Assembly: GCF_003010935.1 (NCBI RefSeq)
Contig: NZ_PGGN01000002.1
Coordinates: 1,054,001-1,118,000 of the forward strand
From: Phyllobacterium endophyticum
GTDB taxonomy: Bacteria > Pseudomonadota > Alphaproteobacteria > Rhizobiales > Rhizobiaceae
DNA length: 64,000 nucleotides
Reading direction: 5' to 3'
Shown here: positions 1 through 8,556 of the stretch, piece after piece
Position numbering within the stretch: position 1 is the first letter of the stretch
How the letters are laid out: each line of letters begins with the position of its first letter
Position numbers and translations under genes: made by a program
Notes under the pieces: generated by a model
Database searches by the model: none
The model's input: only the letters and a program-made list of their open reading frames with translations
Told to the model about the DNA's origin: nothing

Positions 1-339
1 ACTATAAAGGATTTCAACCGCCATTGGTCCAGCATCAACAATGACGAGAGGGACAAGCTGGTCTTTCATACCAATGATTTCGCCAACTTTGATGAAATGA
101 TAAAGGGCCTGTCTCAGGAAGTCTGGGGCAGGCAGGAGAGGAAGATGGGTAAGATTCTTTGGTTCATCGACGTAGAACTCCAGCGTTACGTCCACGGGAC
201 CGAAGTCCTTGAACTTCATACAAAAAGCGGCGGCGCCATATTGCTGGAAGGCTGGACGAAAAACACCTTCATCGCCTTTGCCAATTCGCACAAGGATCAG
301 TTCGTGTTCAGCGCAGATCACGCCAATCTCGCCGCCTGA
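1..339 (+). CDS. Unknown protein, C-terminal part (cut by window start)
   Basis: The reading frame is open from the first base, so only the last 112 residues are visible and the true start lies outside the window. The fragment is charged and hydrophilic, with no membrane segment and no motif that I recognise (it ends FVFSADHANLAA). It is followed directly by a long perfect palindrome that looks like its terminator, which supports it as a real transcribed gene. No function can be given. Confidence 0.55.
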   Translation, partial: TIKDFNRHWSSINNDERDKLVFHTNDFANFDEMIKGLSQEVWGRQERKMGKILWFIDVELQRYVHGTEVLELHTKSGGAILLEGWTKNTFIAFANSHKDQFVFSADHANLAA

Positions 340-353
340 ACCACGCTTGAAAG

Positions 354-381
354 AGACATCGCCCCTCAAGGGGCGATGTCT
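354..381 (+). terminator. Terminator-like palindrome after the first gene
   Basis: A perfect 12-bp stem (AGACATCGCCCC / GGGGCGATGTCT) closes on a TCAA loop, 14 bases after the stop codon of the preceding gene. Only a weak T-rich stretch follows, so termination is likely but not certain. Confidence 0.6.
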
Positions 382-752
382 GCATTTCCCGGGGGATGCA
401 TTGCAGCTTAACAATGGCGATCTCTGCCTCAAATTCGAGAAAGAAGATCGCGCCATGGAATGGCCGGACGGCAGTATCGCAACCGCGAACAACCTATTTT
501 CTACCGCCGATTGAATTTCCTGCGCGGGAATCGATGATTCTTGTGTCGGAGTCGATTATTGTTGCGTGGATGTCGCAAACTCCAGTGTGATTCCTGCGTC
601 GCACTCGCACAGGTTTGCTCAAAACTTATAATTCGGTCCTGATCGAAACATCGAGCGTCAGATTTCTGGCATTTGGTCCCGGCGTGGTTCGTTGTGAGCT
701 TGCCAACGGCGAACCGCCCACAGGATCAATGCAGCCAATTGAGTAAACCATC
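382..752. other. Intergenic region upstream of the DMT transporter
   Basis: I find no convincing gene here; the short open frames lack ribosome sites and family resemblance. A TATAAT hexamer at 627-632 with a poor -35 partner is the best promoter candidate for the downstream transporter gene. Confidence 0.4.
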
Positions 753-1673
753 ATGACCACATCGACGCTTCCTGCTCCATCGCTTGCAAAAGAAATTGCC
801 CTGCTCGCCGTTCTGGCGACGCTGTGGGGAGCGTCTTACACGTTCATCAAGATCGGCGTCGAAACCATTCCGCCGGTGACCTTTATCGCGGCGCGGACGC
901 TGATCGCCGGCGGGTTGCTTCTGGCGATCATAAAGTTGCGCGGACTATCGCTGCCACGCGAACCCGCCATCTGGAAACGCTTCCTCGTTCAGGCCTGCAT
1001 CAACAGCGTTGTTCCGTTCACGCTCATCGCCTGGGCGGAACTGACGGTAAATGCCGGACTTGCAACGATCCTCAATTCGACGACGCCGATCTTCGCTTTC
1101 CTTTTGACAGTGCTCATCACGCGTCATGAAGCCGTGACAGCCCGCAAGCTCTTCGGCGTGGTTGCCGGCGTCATCGGCATCAGCCTCATCATCGGGCTTG
1201 AAGCGTTCCACGGCGTGGGCAAGGAAGCGCTTGCACAACTGGCGATTGTAGCCGCGACGATCTCCTATGCCGCGGCGGCAATTTTCGGCCGAGGTTTCAA
1301 GGGACTCGATCCGATGATGCCGGCTGCCGGCTCGCTCCTTTGCGGCGCGGTGCTGCTCATACCTGTCAGCGTGGTTGTCGACCAGCCCTGGACCATCGCA
1401 CCGTCGGCCAATTCCATCCTTGCGCTGCTCGGTCTTTCGATATTCTCGACGGCCATTGCTTTCGTGATCTACTTTCGTTTGATCCATACGTTGGGCTCGG
1501 TCAGTACCACATCGCAGGCCTATCTGCGCGTGCCTATCGGCGTCGGCATCGGCGTCGTCTTCCTTGGCGAAACCCTCAATCCCACTGCATGGATCGGGCT
1601 CATCTGCGTCATTGCAGGCGTTGCGGCGATGACACTGCCGACACGCCGGAGAGCTGCGGCTACGTCAGGTTGA
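753..1673 (+). CDS. DMT superfamily transporter (EamA domain)
   Basis: Inner-membrane carrier of the drug/metabolite transporter superfamily, usually an exporter of amino acids or other metabolites. The 306 residues fall into about ten hydrophobic segments arranged as two EamA repeats (roughly residues 15-145 and 160-295); the N-terminal repeat carries the family-typical LWGASYTFIKIG. The substrate cannot be read from sequence. It stands alone on the plus strand and converges on the serine hydrolase gene, with only two bases between the stops. A second EamA gene lies near 38.2 kb. Confidence 0.85.
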   Translation: MTTSTLPAPSLAKEIALLAVLATLWGASYTFIKIGVETIPPVTFIAARTLIAGGLLLAIIKLRGLSLPREPAIWKRFLVQACINSVVPFTLIAWAELTVNAGLATILNSTTPIFAFLLTVLITRHEAVTARKLFGVVAGVIGISLIIGLEAFHGVGKEALAQLAIVAATISYAAAAIFGRGFKGLDPMMPAAGSLLCGAVLLIPVSVVVDQPWTIAPSANSILALLGLSIFSTAIAFVIYFRLIHTLGSVSTTSQAYLRVPIGVGIGVVFLGETLNPTAWIGLICVIAGVAAMTLPTRRRAAATSG

Positions 1674-1675
1674 AG

Positions 1676-2719
1676 CTAGCTGGCCTGCGCTTCGGCGGCT
1701 GGCACGATACGGTTGCGAACCAGATCATGCAGTTGGCGCACATATCCCGAGCGGCCCGAGGGCGTTGCAGCGTCGGAGGTCATGACAACCACGAGTGAGA
1801 CGTGCGGAACCACATAGATCATCTGGCCGCCATATCCCCATGCGTAGTAGATCGGCTTCCCGCCAGCGGAGCCCGAAACGAACCAGCCGAGCCCATAGGC
1901 GTCGCCGGTGAAGGGTGAACTCGTGCGCGGCTTCCACGATTCCTCGATCCACGGCTTGGGAACAACCTGCTTACCGTCGCTTATGCCGGAGGCGAGAAAC
2001 ATTTCCCCGAATGCGCGCATGGCACGAGGCGAAAGCAGCATGTCGTTGCCGCCGAAATAGATGCCTTGAGGGTCGCGCGGCCAAGGCGGGATATTGATTT
2101 CAAGCGGTTTGCCCAGCCATTCCCGGGCGACCTGTAAAGTCGAGCGTCCTGTTTTGCGCGTCAACAGCGCCGACAAGAGATGCGAGTTGCCAGTCGAGTA
2201 GAGCATGGTTCCACCTGGTTCATCGACGAATTCGCGCGAAAGGGCAAAACGCACCCAATCATCGCTCTGGACCCAGCGGCCGTAGTTCGGGCCCGAGGTG
2301 CGATCGAGACCCGATTGCATCGACAGCAGGTTGCCGATGGTCACTCTTTGCAATCGGGGATCAGCATTTGCGGGCAGTTTGTCCGGGAACAAGGGGGCGA
2401 TGGGTTGGTCCAGCCCGTCAAAGACGCCGCGATCCATGGCAATTCCGACGAGAGCGGCGATAATCGTCTTCGAAACGGACTTCACGTTGACTGGACGGTC
2501 GGCGGCAGGCCCGCGAAAAACCTGTTCCAGTTCAAGATCGCCGTGCCGGGAAATTATCATCGTCCGGAGCGAAGGAAAGCGGCTCGCCTCAGCGGTGATC
2601 GTGTCGATCGTAGTTTGATCCAACCTGGGGCGGGGCTGGGACGTGGCTGCCCGCGGCGCCAACGTAACGGCGAGCGAAGTCATCAGGAATGCGCGGCGGT
2701 TGATTGGCAAGCGTTTCAT
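1676..2719 (-). CDS. Tat-exported serine hydrolase, beta-lactamase class C family
   Basis: Penicillin-binding-protein-like esterase/amidase of the type that includes 6-aminohexanoate-dimer hydrolase. The N-terminus has twin arginines followed by a hydrophobic stretch (NRRAFLMTSLAVTLA), suggesting Tat export to the periplasm. The SxxK nucleophile motif is SVSK (Ser81, Lys84), the second motif is YSTGN (Tyr174) and the third element is GYGGQ near the C-terminus. The 347-residue length suits the family. The substrate is unknown; a true beta-lactamase role is not implied. The ribosome site before the ATG is weak. Confidence 0.82.
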   Translation of the reverse strand: MKRLPINRRAFLMTSLAVTLAPRAATSQPRPRLDQTTIDTITAEASRFPSLRTMIISRHGDLELEQVFRGPAADRPVNVKSVSKTIIAALVGIAMDRGVFDGLDQPIAPLFPDKLPANADPRLQRVTIGNLLSMQSGLDRTSGPNYGRWVQSDDWVRFALSREFVDEPGGTMLYSTGNSHLLSALLTRKTGRSTLQVAREWLGKPLEINIPPWPRDPQGIYFGGNDMLLSPRAMRAFGEMFLASGISDGKQVVPKPWIEESWKPRTSSPFTGDAYGLGWFVSGSAGGKPIYYAWGYGGQMIYVVPHVSLVVVMTSDAATPSGRSGYVRQLHDLVRNRIVPAAEAQAS

Positions 2720-2809
2720 CCGCGGATGATTGATGAAAGGCGCCAGCTACATCAACACACATCCTGTCACATGGATGTGATCAACCTGAATTGCGATTGC
2801 TTCTCGCGG

Positions 2810-3574
2810 CTAATCCTTCAATGCGTCCAGTATGTTCTGCACACCGAGGGTCATATAGGCCGTATCGACGGCAAGGGGAAGAAACGTATAGCCAAGGCCG
2901 GCAAAACGCTTCGCCAAGGCTGGCGTGGCCGCATATATGCCGCATAGCTTGCCTGCTGCCTTGGTCTTCGCGGCGATATGCGTCAACGGCTCGATGATAG
3001 CCTCGGAAGCCGCATCCACCTCCTGCCCGTTGCTCCAGGCGATGGAGAAATCGGAAGGGCCGACGAACACGCCGTCTATGCCGTCCACCGCCAGAATGTC
3101 ATCCAGCGCAGCATAGGCTGCACGTGTTTCGATCATGGCGAAGGATAGCGTCGATTCATTGACGTCACGCAGGTAGCCACCGGAACCGCCGGCGCCATAA
3201 CTGCCGGGACGGCCCCGCATCTGGCCCCAGGAGCGTTCGCCCAGCGGCGGATATTTCATGGCGGCAGCAAAGAGCCGGGCGTCCTCGACCGAATTGATCA
3301 TCGGAGCGACCACGCCTTCGACGCCAAAATCGAGCGCGCGGCTGGCCATATCAAAACGCCCGACAGGTATCCGAACCAGCGCATGCTTGTGGGCGCTGCG
3401 AAAAATACCGGTGAGCGCGGCGACGCTTGCCGTATCATGCGGACCATGCTGCATATCGAAAAGCACTGCATCGAGTGCAGTGCGGCTGAGCGCCTCCATG
3501 GCGAACGCATCGGTAATATGCGACCAGCCCGAGTAGATGGTTTCGCCGGATTTGAGACGCGATGCTAACGACAT
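2810..3574 (-). CDS. HpcH/HpaI family aldolase
   Basis: Metal-dependent class II aldolase that cleaves 4-hydroxy-2-oxo acids to pyruvate or a related keto acid plus an aldehyde. Signature segments are visible: FDMQHGP near residue 40, the PPLGERSWG loop, the metal-ligand region MIETRAAY and FVGPSDFS. The length of 254 residues is normal. The start is supported by GAGG seven bases upstream. No aromatic degradation genes surround it, so the natural substrate is open. Confidence 0.88.
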   Translation of the reverse strand: MSLASRLKSGETIYSGWSHITDAFAMEALSRTALDAVLFDMQHGPHDTASVAALTGIFRSAHKHALVRIPVGRFDMASRALDFGVEGVVAPMINSVEDARLFAAAMKYPPLGERSWGQMRGRPGSYGAGGSGGYLRDVNESTLSFAMIETRAAYAALDDILAVDGIDGVFVGPSDFSIAWSNGQEVDAASEAIIEPLTHIAAKTKAAGKLCGIYAATPALAKRFAGLGYTFLPLAVDTAYMTLGVQNILDALKD

Positions 3575-3783
3575 TGGGATTCCTCAAGCTCAAGTTTCGG
3601 CGACTATGGGAAAACTAGATGGGAATGGTCAAGGCCCGGCGTTCGAAACGTGCAAAGCCGGTGCCCTCCCCTTTTTCACAACGAGGCTGTTCACAACCAA
3701 GAAAAGCCGCTTGCGCCGGGTTTTTCGGGATACGTCGATTTTCTTAGCAATTTGATGTACTAAGGTCCGGGTCAGCATATCCG

Positions 3784-4731
3784 ATGAAGGACGAGCCAAA
3801 GGTCAGAATGACAGGTTCCAGAAATCCGGAGGAAGTTGTTCCAAAGCTGGTGTCGTTACAGGACGACAGTCTGGTTTTGATCGCGCTCTATGATCAGGAC
3901 GATATCCTGCGTTACGCCAACAAGAGCTGGCGTGCGGCTTTCCATCTGGCGCCCGGGGAGGAGCCGGGTTGGAGCGACCTGATGCGGCGCAACTACAATG
4001 CGGGACTGGGAACAGTGCTCACCACGCGGAACTTCGACGAATGGCTGGTCTCGACGCAGTCGCGCCGCGGCAAAGCGCCGTTTCGCGCTTTCGAGACGGA
4101 TCTTGTCGACGGCCGATGGTTATGGATGACGGAAACGGTGCAGCAGAACGGCTGGATGCTCTGCATTGCCAACGACATAACGCCATTGCGAACCGACGAT
4201 CGCCGCTTGCGTCAGGACCGGGATCTTGCCTTGCGGGCTTCGCAGACGGATGAACTGACCGGGGTCGCCAACCGTCGCTTCATCATGACCAAGCTCGAGG
4301 AACTGGTGGACAGGGAGTTGACACCGGACCGGACGACGCGGGGTTGTGTCGCCGTCCTCGACATCGATCATTTCAAGGCGATCAACGATCGCTACGGTCA
4401 TCAGGCTGGCGATCAGGTCTTGCGGGATTTCGCCCGCAATGCGCATTCCTTTGTGCGCCGGCTGGACTGTTTCGGTAGGATCGGCGGCGAGGAGTTCATG
4501 CTGATCCTGCCGGAGACGCCTATCGAAACCGGGCTGGATATTCTCGGGCGTGTGCTGGAGCACATCAGGATGGCGCGGCCGCTGCCGAACTGGCCCGAGC
4601 TTGTTTATACGTGTTCGGTGGGAATCACAGCGCTGCGTTCGGGCGATACGGCACAAGACCTTTTCGCCCGCGCCGACCTCGCGCTCTATGAGGCGAAGCT
4701 GGGCGGGCGAAATCGCATCAGTGTGATTTGA
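3784..4731 (+). CDS. Diguanylate cyclase with N-terminal PAS-like sensor
   Basis: Makes cyclic di-GMP from two GTP. The first 135 residues or so resemble a PAS fold (DILRYANKSWRAAF), and the catalytic domain follows with DELTGVANRR, the nucleotide/Mg site VLDIDHFKAINDRYG and the active-site loop GGEEF near residue 234. An inhibitory I-site RRLD lies exactly five residues before GGEEF, so product feedback inhibition is expected. There is no EAL domain and no membrane segment, so it is probably a cytosolic sensor-cyclase. The input signal is unknown. Confidence 0.92.
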   Translation: MKDEPKVRMTGSRNPEEVVPKLVSLQDDSLVLIALYDQDDILRYANKSWRAAFHLAPGEEPGWSDLMRRNYNAGLGTVLTTRNFDEWLVSTQSRRGKAPFRAFETDLVDGRWLWMTETVQQNGWMLCIANDITPLRTDDRRLRQDRDLALRASQTDELTGVANRRFIMTKLEELVDRELTPDRTTRGCVAVLDIDHFKAINDRYGHQAGDQVLRDFARNAHSFVRRLDCFGRIGGEEFMLILPETPIETGLDILGRVLEHIRMARPLPNWPELVYTCSVGITALRSGDTAQDLFARADLALYEAKLGGRNRISVI

Positions 4732-4779
4732 CCTGAAATGCGGCTGCGAAACCTGCCGCGCACTCACACCGTCTGATAG

Positions 4780-5670
4780 CTAGAGCTTGAAGTCGGTCGC
4801 AATCAGACCGCCATTGATCTTGTTGATGCGAACGACGAAATCCGCCGCGCCATCACCGTCCACATCGCCCTGAAAGAAGGAGAAACCCAAATTTGTCGAA
4901 TCGACCAGGCGGAGCTGACCTGCCGCGCTGAAATCCGCATTGCCTATAAAGGCAAATTCCTGGTCGCCCTCCAAAGTCGTGTTCGCATCGATACCACTCA
5001 GTTCAATGAAATCACGCTCGGTACGGCTGAAATCCAGTATCGTGTCAAACTTCGTCACAGAACTGTCGCCAACATCATAGAACGTAAACTGATCCTTTCC
5101 GCTGCCTCCGCTCAGCGTGTCAGCGCCGGCATCACCAAAAAGCCTGTCATTGCCAGCCTCGCCATTCAAACTATCGTCGCCATCGCCACCGGCAAGAATA
5201 TCCAGATCGGCACCGCCGAAGAGAATGTCATTTCCCGCATCGCCACTGAGAGAGTCATCTCCGTCTCCGCCGGATAGCAGATCATTGCCAGCACCAGCGA
5301 CGATGGAGTCCCTGCCTCGGCCTCCATAGAGGGCGTCATTTCCCGCGCCGCCAAAAATGCTATCGTTTCCACCATCACCATGGAGGATGCCTCCGGAATT
5401 GCCCCCTCTCAGGAAGTCATCGAACGAGCTTCCGATTACGTTGTTGAATGAGCTTCTAGCGCGGATCGTATCGTGGTCGATGGACTCTTTCGAACCTTCG
5501 TAACTTAGAATATCGACGCCTACCTTGGCTCTGGTTCCGTGAAATTCTGTCGGGATAGCTTCAGAAGCGTTGAAGAATTTCGCAACGCCCAAGTTGTCGA
5601 ACTTCCAAAAACCAACGTGCCACGAACCAGACCCGCTGAAAAATGCCAGAAAATGACTTGTTTCAAACAT
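4780..5670 (-). CDS. RTX (hemolysin-type) calcium-binding repeat protein
   Basis: About eleven nonapeptide repeats of the GGxGxDxL type (for example FGGAGNDAL, SGGDGDDSL) run from about residue 92 to 195 and would form calcium-stabilised parallel beta rolls. The C-terminal 90 residues resemble the serralysin C-domain that carries the type I secretion signal (TILDFSRTERDFIELSGID). No protease or lipase catalytic motif is visible in the first 85 residues, and there is no cleavable signal peptide. No type I exporter genes are in the window. It is probably a secreted or surface calcium-binding protein. Confidence 0.85.
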   Translation of the reverse strand: MFETSHFLAFFSGSGSWHVGFWKFDNLGVAKFFNASEAIPTEFHGTRAKVGVDILSYEGSKESIDHDTIRARSSFNNVIGSSFDDFLRGGNSGGILHGDGGNDSIFGGAGNDALYGGRGRDSIVAGAGNDLLSGGDGDDSLSGDAGNDILFGGADLDILAGGDGDDSLNGEAGNDRLFGDAGADTLSGGSGKDQFTFYDVGDSSVTKFDTILDFSRTERDFIELSGIDANTTLEGDQEFAFIGNADFSAAGQLRLVDSTNLGFSFFQGDVDGDGAADFVVRINKINGGLIATDFKL

Positions 5671-5810
5671 AAGACCCCCTTGAGATATTGCGCAAAATCG
5701 ACAGCAATATCACCGAGAACTATCACCGGCGTCATGGGAAAGAAATTCGACTTTAGATTGTATAATTTCCGAACACTCGCACAGGTTGCGAACAAGAAAG
5801 GGCTCGCACA

Positions 5811-5834
5811 AAAAAAGCCGCCCCGAAGGGCGGC
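5811..5834 (-). terminator. Intrinsic terminator of the ATPase inhibitor gene
   Basis: A GCCGCCC / GGGCGGC stem with a CGAA loop is followed on the minus strand by six Ts. It lies 28 bases beyond the stop of the zeta-type inhibitor gene and separates it from the RTX gene. Confidence 0.85.
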
Positions 5835-5861
5835 CTTGATCATGACAACAGAAGTGGTTGA

Positions 5862-6173
5862 TCAGGCGCCTTCGATCTGGCGAATTGCCTCGATCATCAA
5901 CTCTTCCATGGTGCGACGGATGCGATGATCAGACTTGTCGATGCCGGCAGCATCGAAATCTGCGCGGATCTTGCGGAAGACGTCATCATCGCCAGCTTCG
6001 ACGAAATCAGCCTTGATCACTTCCTTCGCATAGGCTTCGGCTTCCTCGCCGTTCTTGCCAAGCTGTTCTGCAGCCCACAGGCCCAGAAGCTTGTTGCGGC
6101 GGGCTTCCGCCCTGAAACGTACTTCAGCGTCGTGCGCGTACTTGTTTTCGAAGGCGTTTTCGCGATCTTGCAT
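5862..6173 (-). CDS. ATPase inhibitor subunit zeta (DUF1476)
   Basis: Alphaproteobacterial inhibitor of the F1-ATPase, which blocks ATP hydrolysis when the proton gradient collapses. The sequence is a helical, highly charged 103-residue protein with the family-typical start DRENAFENKYAHDAE and the segment RRNKLLGLWAAEQLG. Two in-frame ATGs are possible; the inner one at 6173 is chosen because AGAGG sits six bases before it, whereas the outer ATG touches the ribosome site. It is monocistronic with its own terminator and diverges from purC. Confidence 0.9.
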   Translation of the reverse strand: MQDRENAFENKYAHDAEVRFRAEARRNKLLGLWAAEQLGKNGEEAEAYAKEVIKADFVEAGDDDVFRKIRADFDAAGIDKSDHRIRRTMEELMIEAIRQIEGA

Positions 6174-6231
6174 TGTCATCCTCTCTTTGCTCCCGCAAAT
6201 TTATATGATCAGCTTTGTTTTACAACGAGGT

Positions 6232-6263
6232 ATCGGGCGTTTTTCAGGCGCCCCGATGTTTTT
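6232..6263 (+). terminator. Intrinsic terminator with no visible upstream gene
   Basis: ATCGGGCG and CGCCCCGAT form a stem with one bulged base and a short loop, followed by GTTTTTATGTTT, a good plus-strand terminator. No plus-strand gene precedes it for over 1 kb, so it may end a small RNA or act as an attenuator about 210 bases before purC. Confidence 0.6.
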
Positions 6264-6473
6264 ATGTTTCTCAAGTCCCATATAAAGGTTCTTCGCAGAA
6301 TCGGAAGTCTCAATTCACTGCATCGGCCGGATAACATTGGTCATAATAACCCACAAAACGGGGGAGCTCCAGAAAGGATCATTGTAGAATGCTTGCTTTT
6401 GCGATAGTTAGCGCGCCAACATGACGGCCAAGACCCAAGGCTGACCGATAACTCCAATACCAGAGAATCCGCA

Positions 6474-7238
6474 ATGAACCGTCGCCGCCGTGTCTACGAA
6501 GGCAAAGCAAAGATCCTTTACGAAGGACCAGAACCGGGCACGCTCGTCCAGCATTTCAAAGACGATACAACTGTGCTTCACCCGAAGAAAACGGAAGTCA
6601 TCGACGGCAAGGGCGTCCTCAACAACCGCATATCCGAGTATATTTTCAGCCAGCTCAACCGAATGGGAATCCCGACGCATTTCATCCGCCGCCTCAACAT
6701 GCGCGAGCAGCTGATCAAGGAAGTCGAGATTATCCCGCTGCAGGTCGTGGTGCGAAACATCGCCGCCGGCTCGCTGGCAAAGCGCCTTGGCATCGAGGAA
6801 GGCACTGTGTTGCCGCGCTCGATCATCGAGTTTTACTACAAGAATGACGAGCTCGACGACCCGATGGTCTCGGAAGAGCATATCACTGCGTTTGGCTGGG
6901 CAGCGCCGCAGGAAATCGATGACATCATGGCGCTTGCCATCCGCATCAACGACTTCCTGAGCGGGCTTTTTCTGGGCGTCGGTATCCAGCTGGTCGATTT
7001 CAAGATCGAATGTGGCCGGCTCTACGAAGGCGAGATGATGCGTATCGTGCTTGCCGACGAGTTCTCGCCGGACAGCGCCCGGCTTTGGGACGCGCAGACG
7101 AGCGAAAAGATGGACAAGGACCGCTTCCGCCGCGACATGGGCGGCCTTATCGAAGCCTACCAGGAAGTCGCCCGCCGCCTCGGCATCATGAACGAAAACG
7201 AACCGACGCGGCCTGCGGGACCCGTATTGGTCAAGTAA
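6474..7238 (+). CDS. purC: Phosphoribosylaminoimidazole-succinocarboxamide synthase (SAICAR synthetase)
   Basis: Purine synthesis step: joins CAIR and aspartate, using ATP, to make SAICAR. The 254-residue length and segments such as [19 protein letters not shown] (N-terminal ATP-binding beta sheet), [16 protein letters not shown] and [16 protein letters not shown] are diagnostic. It leads an apparent operon with purS, a small coiled-coil gene and purQ, with only 19 bases to purS. The 300-base leader holds a terminator-like hairpin, so attenuation is possible. Confidence 0.97.
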   Translation: MNRRRRVYEGKAKILYEGPEPGTLVQHFKDDTTVLHPKKTEVIDGKGVLNNRISEYIFSQLNRMGIPTHFIRRLNMREQLIKEVEIIPLQVVVRNIAAGSLAKRLGIEEGTVLPRSIIEFYYKNDELDDPMVSEEHITAFGWAAPQEIDDIMALAIRINDFLSGLFLGVGIQLVDFKIECGRLYEGEMMRIVLADEFSPDSARLWDAQTSEKMDKDRFRRDMGGLIEAYQEVARRLGIMNENEPTRPAGPVLVK

Positions 7239-7257
7239 CACCGGAGAAGACAGATCG

Positions 7258-7497
7258 ATGAAGGCACGTGTCACTGTAACCTTGAAGAATGGCGTTCTTG
7301 ACCCTCAGGGCAAGGCGATCGTCGGCGCGCTCGGCAGCCTCGGTTTCGAGGGTGTCGGCTCGGTTCGACAAGGCAAGGTTTTCGATGTCGAACTCGATAC
7401 GAGCGACAAGGCGAAGGCTGAGGCAAACCTCAAGGCAATGTGCGAAAAGCTTCTCGCCAACACGGTGATCGAGGATTATAGTTTCGCCATTGATTGA
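7258..7497 (+). CDS. purS: FGAM synthase subunit PurS
   Basis: Small 79-residue scaffold subunit of the three-part formylglycinamidine ribonucleotide synthase (PurS, PurL, PurQ). It forms the link that passes ammonia from PurQ to PurL. The hallmark MKARVTVTLKNGVLDPQGKAI start and GxGSVRQGK segment are present. It follows purC closely and its end overlaps the region of the next small gene. The large subunit gene purL is not in this window. Confidence 0.95.
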   Translation: MKARVTVTLKNGVLDPQGKAIVGALGSLGFEGVGSVRQGKVFDVELDTSDKAKAEANLKAMCEKLLANTVIEDYSFAID

Positions 7498-7517
7498 TGA
7501 ATTTTCAAGGATTCGCC

Positions 7518-7775
7518 ATGGTCGAAGTGACACAAGATTTCATGCATGAATTGTTCAAGAAACGGGATGCCGAGGTGTCGTCACTGAAGAAGGATTTGCG
7601 AAACTTGCGGCGGGAGAATATTGAACTGCGCGAGCGGCTCCATACTGCCCAAGGTGATGTAATTGATCATCACTCTACGAAACTAAAAATCTTGGATCGT
7701 CTCGAACGCATTGAAAATCGTCTGGACCTTCGGGAATTCGCAGAAGCACAAGCAAGGTTTGAACCGCACCCATGA
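7518..7775 (+). CDS. Small coiled-coil protein between purS and purQ
   Basis: An 85-residue protein rich in Lys, Glu, Arg and Leu with heptad-like spacing ([20 protein letters not shown], then [17 protein letters not shown]). I do not recognise the family. The ATG is chosen for AAGGA six bases upstream; an ATG at 7497 overlapping the purS stop is the alternative. The stop overlaps the purQ start (ATGA), so purQ translation is probably coupled to it. The position suggests either a helper of FGAM synthase or a passenger; its function is unknown. Confidence 0.75.
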   Translation: MVEVTQDFMHELFKKRDAEVSSLKKDLRNLRRENIELRERLHTAQGDVIDHHSTKLKILDRLERIENRLDLREFAEAQARFEPHP

Positions 7776-8440
7776 AATCAGCAGTTGTACTTCTTCCCGG
7801 CCTCAACCGTGACCGCGACATGATCGCCGCGTTGACGAAGATTTCCGGCGTCGCACCCCACACGGTGTGGCAGACGGATACGGAAATTCCCGATGTCGAC
7901 CTGATCGTCATTCCAGGCGGGTTTTCCTACGGAGACTACCTCAGGTGCGGTGCCATTGCCGCGCGCATGCCCGTGATGGAAGCGATCCGCGAAAAGGCCA
8001 ACAAGGGCGTCATGGTGATGGGCGTCTGCAACGGCTTCCAGATCCTGGTTGAAGCGGGCCTGCTGCCCGGCGCGCTGATGCGCAATGCCTCGCTGAAATT
8101 TGTCTGCCGCCAGGTGAAACTTGAAGTCACCAATGCCAACACGCCGTTCACGCGTGGCTATTCGCATGGCCAGATCATCCAATGCCCTGTCGCGCACCAT
8201 GACGGCAATTACTTCGCCGACGCAGAGACCCTGGCGCGCATCGAAGGCGACGGACAGGTGGTTTTTCGTTATGCGGAAGGGACAAATCCCAACGGCTCGA
8301 TGAATGATATCGCCGGCATCATCAACCAGAACGGCAATGTATTGGGCCTGATGCCCCACCCGGAAAACCTGATCGAGGCCGCGCATGGCGGCACTGACGG
8401 AAGGGCACTGTTTACGGGTGTCCTTGGTCTCGCCGCCTGA
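7772..8440 (+). CDS. purQ: FGAM synthase glutaminase subunit PurQ
   Basis: Class I glutamine amidotransferase that releases ammonia from glutamine for PurL in purine synthesis. The catalytic triad is visible: Cys86 in MGVCNGFQ, and His196 with Glu198 in LMPHPENL. The N-terminus [15 protein letters not shown] is typical, and the length of 222 residues is normal. The start codon overlaps the stop of the preceding small gene by four bases. After it the strand switches to ppx, so purL lies elsewhere. Confidence 0.96.
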   Translation: MKSAVVLLPGLNRDRDMIAALTKISGVAPHTVWQTDTEIPDVDLIVIPGGFSYGDYLRCGAIAARMPVMEAIREKANKGVMVMGVCNGFQILVEAGLLPGALMRNASLKFVCRQVKLEVTNANTPFTRGYSHGQIIQCPVAHHDGNYFADAETLARIEGDGQVVFRYAEGTNPNGSMNDIAGIINQNGNVLGLMPHPENLIEAAHGGTDGRALFTGVLGLAA

Positions 8441-8556
8441 GCAGACAATACAAAGAGGTTGGACGAGGCCGATGTTTCCCGTCGGGCTGGCGGCCTTTGC
8501 GTGGATTGGCTGGCCATCCGACAGACAGAACTGGCCTGGATTAAACGAGACCTGCT

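Noticed and set aside
2180-2947. A 255-codon open frame on the plus strand
   Set aside because: It is antisense to the serine hydrolase and aldolase genes.
6408-7274. A 288-codon open frame on the minus strand
   Set aside because: It is antisense to purC.
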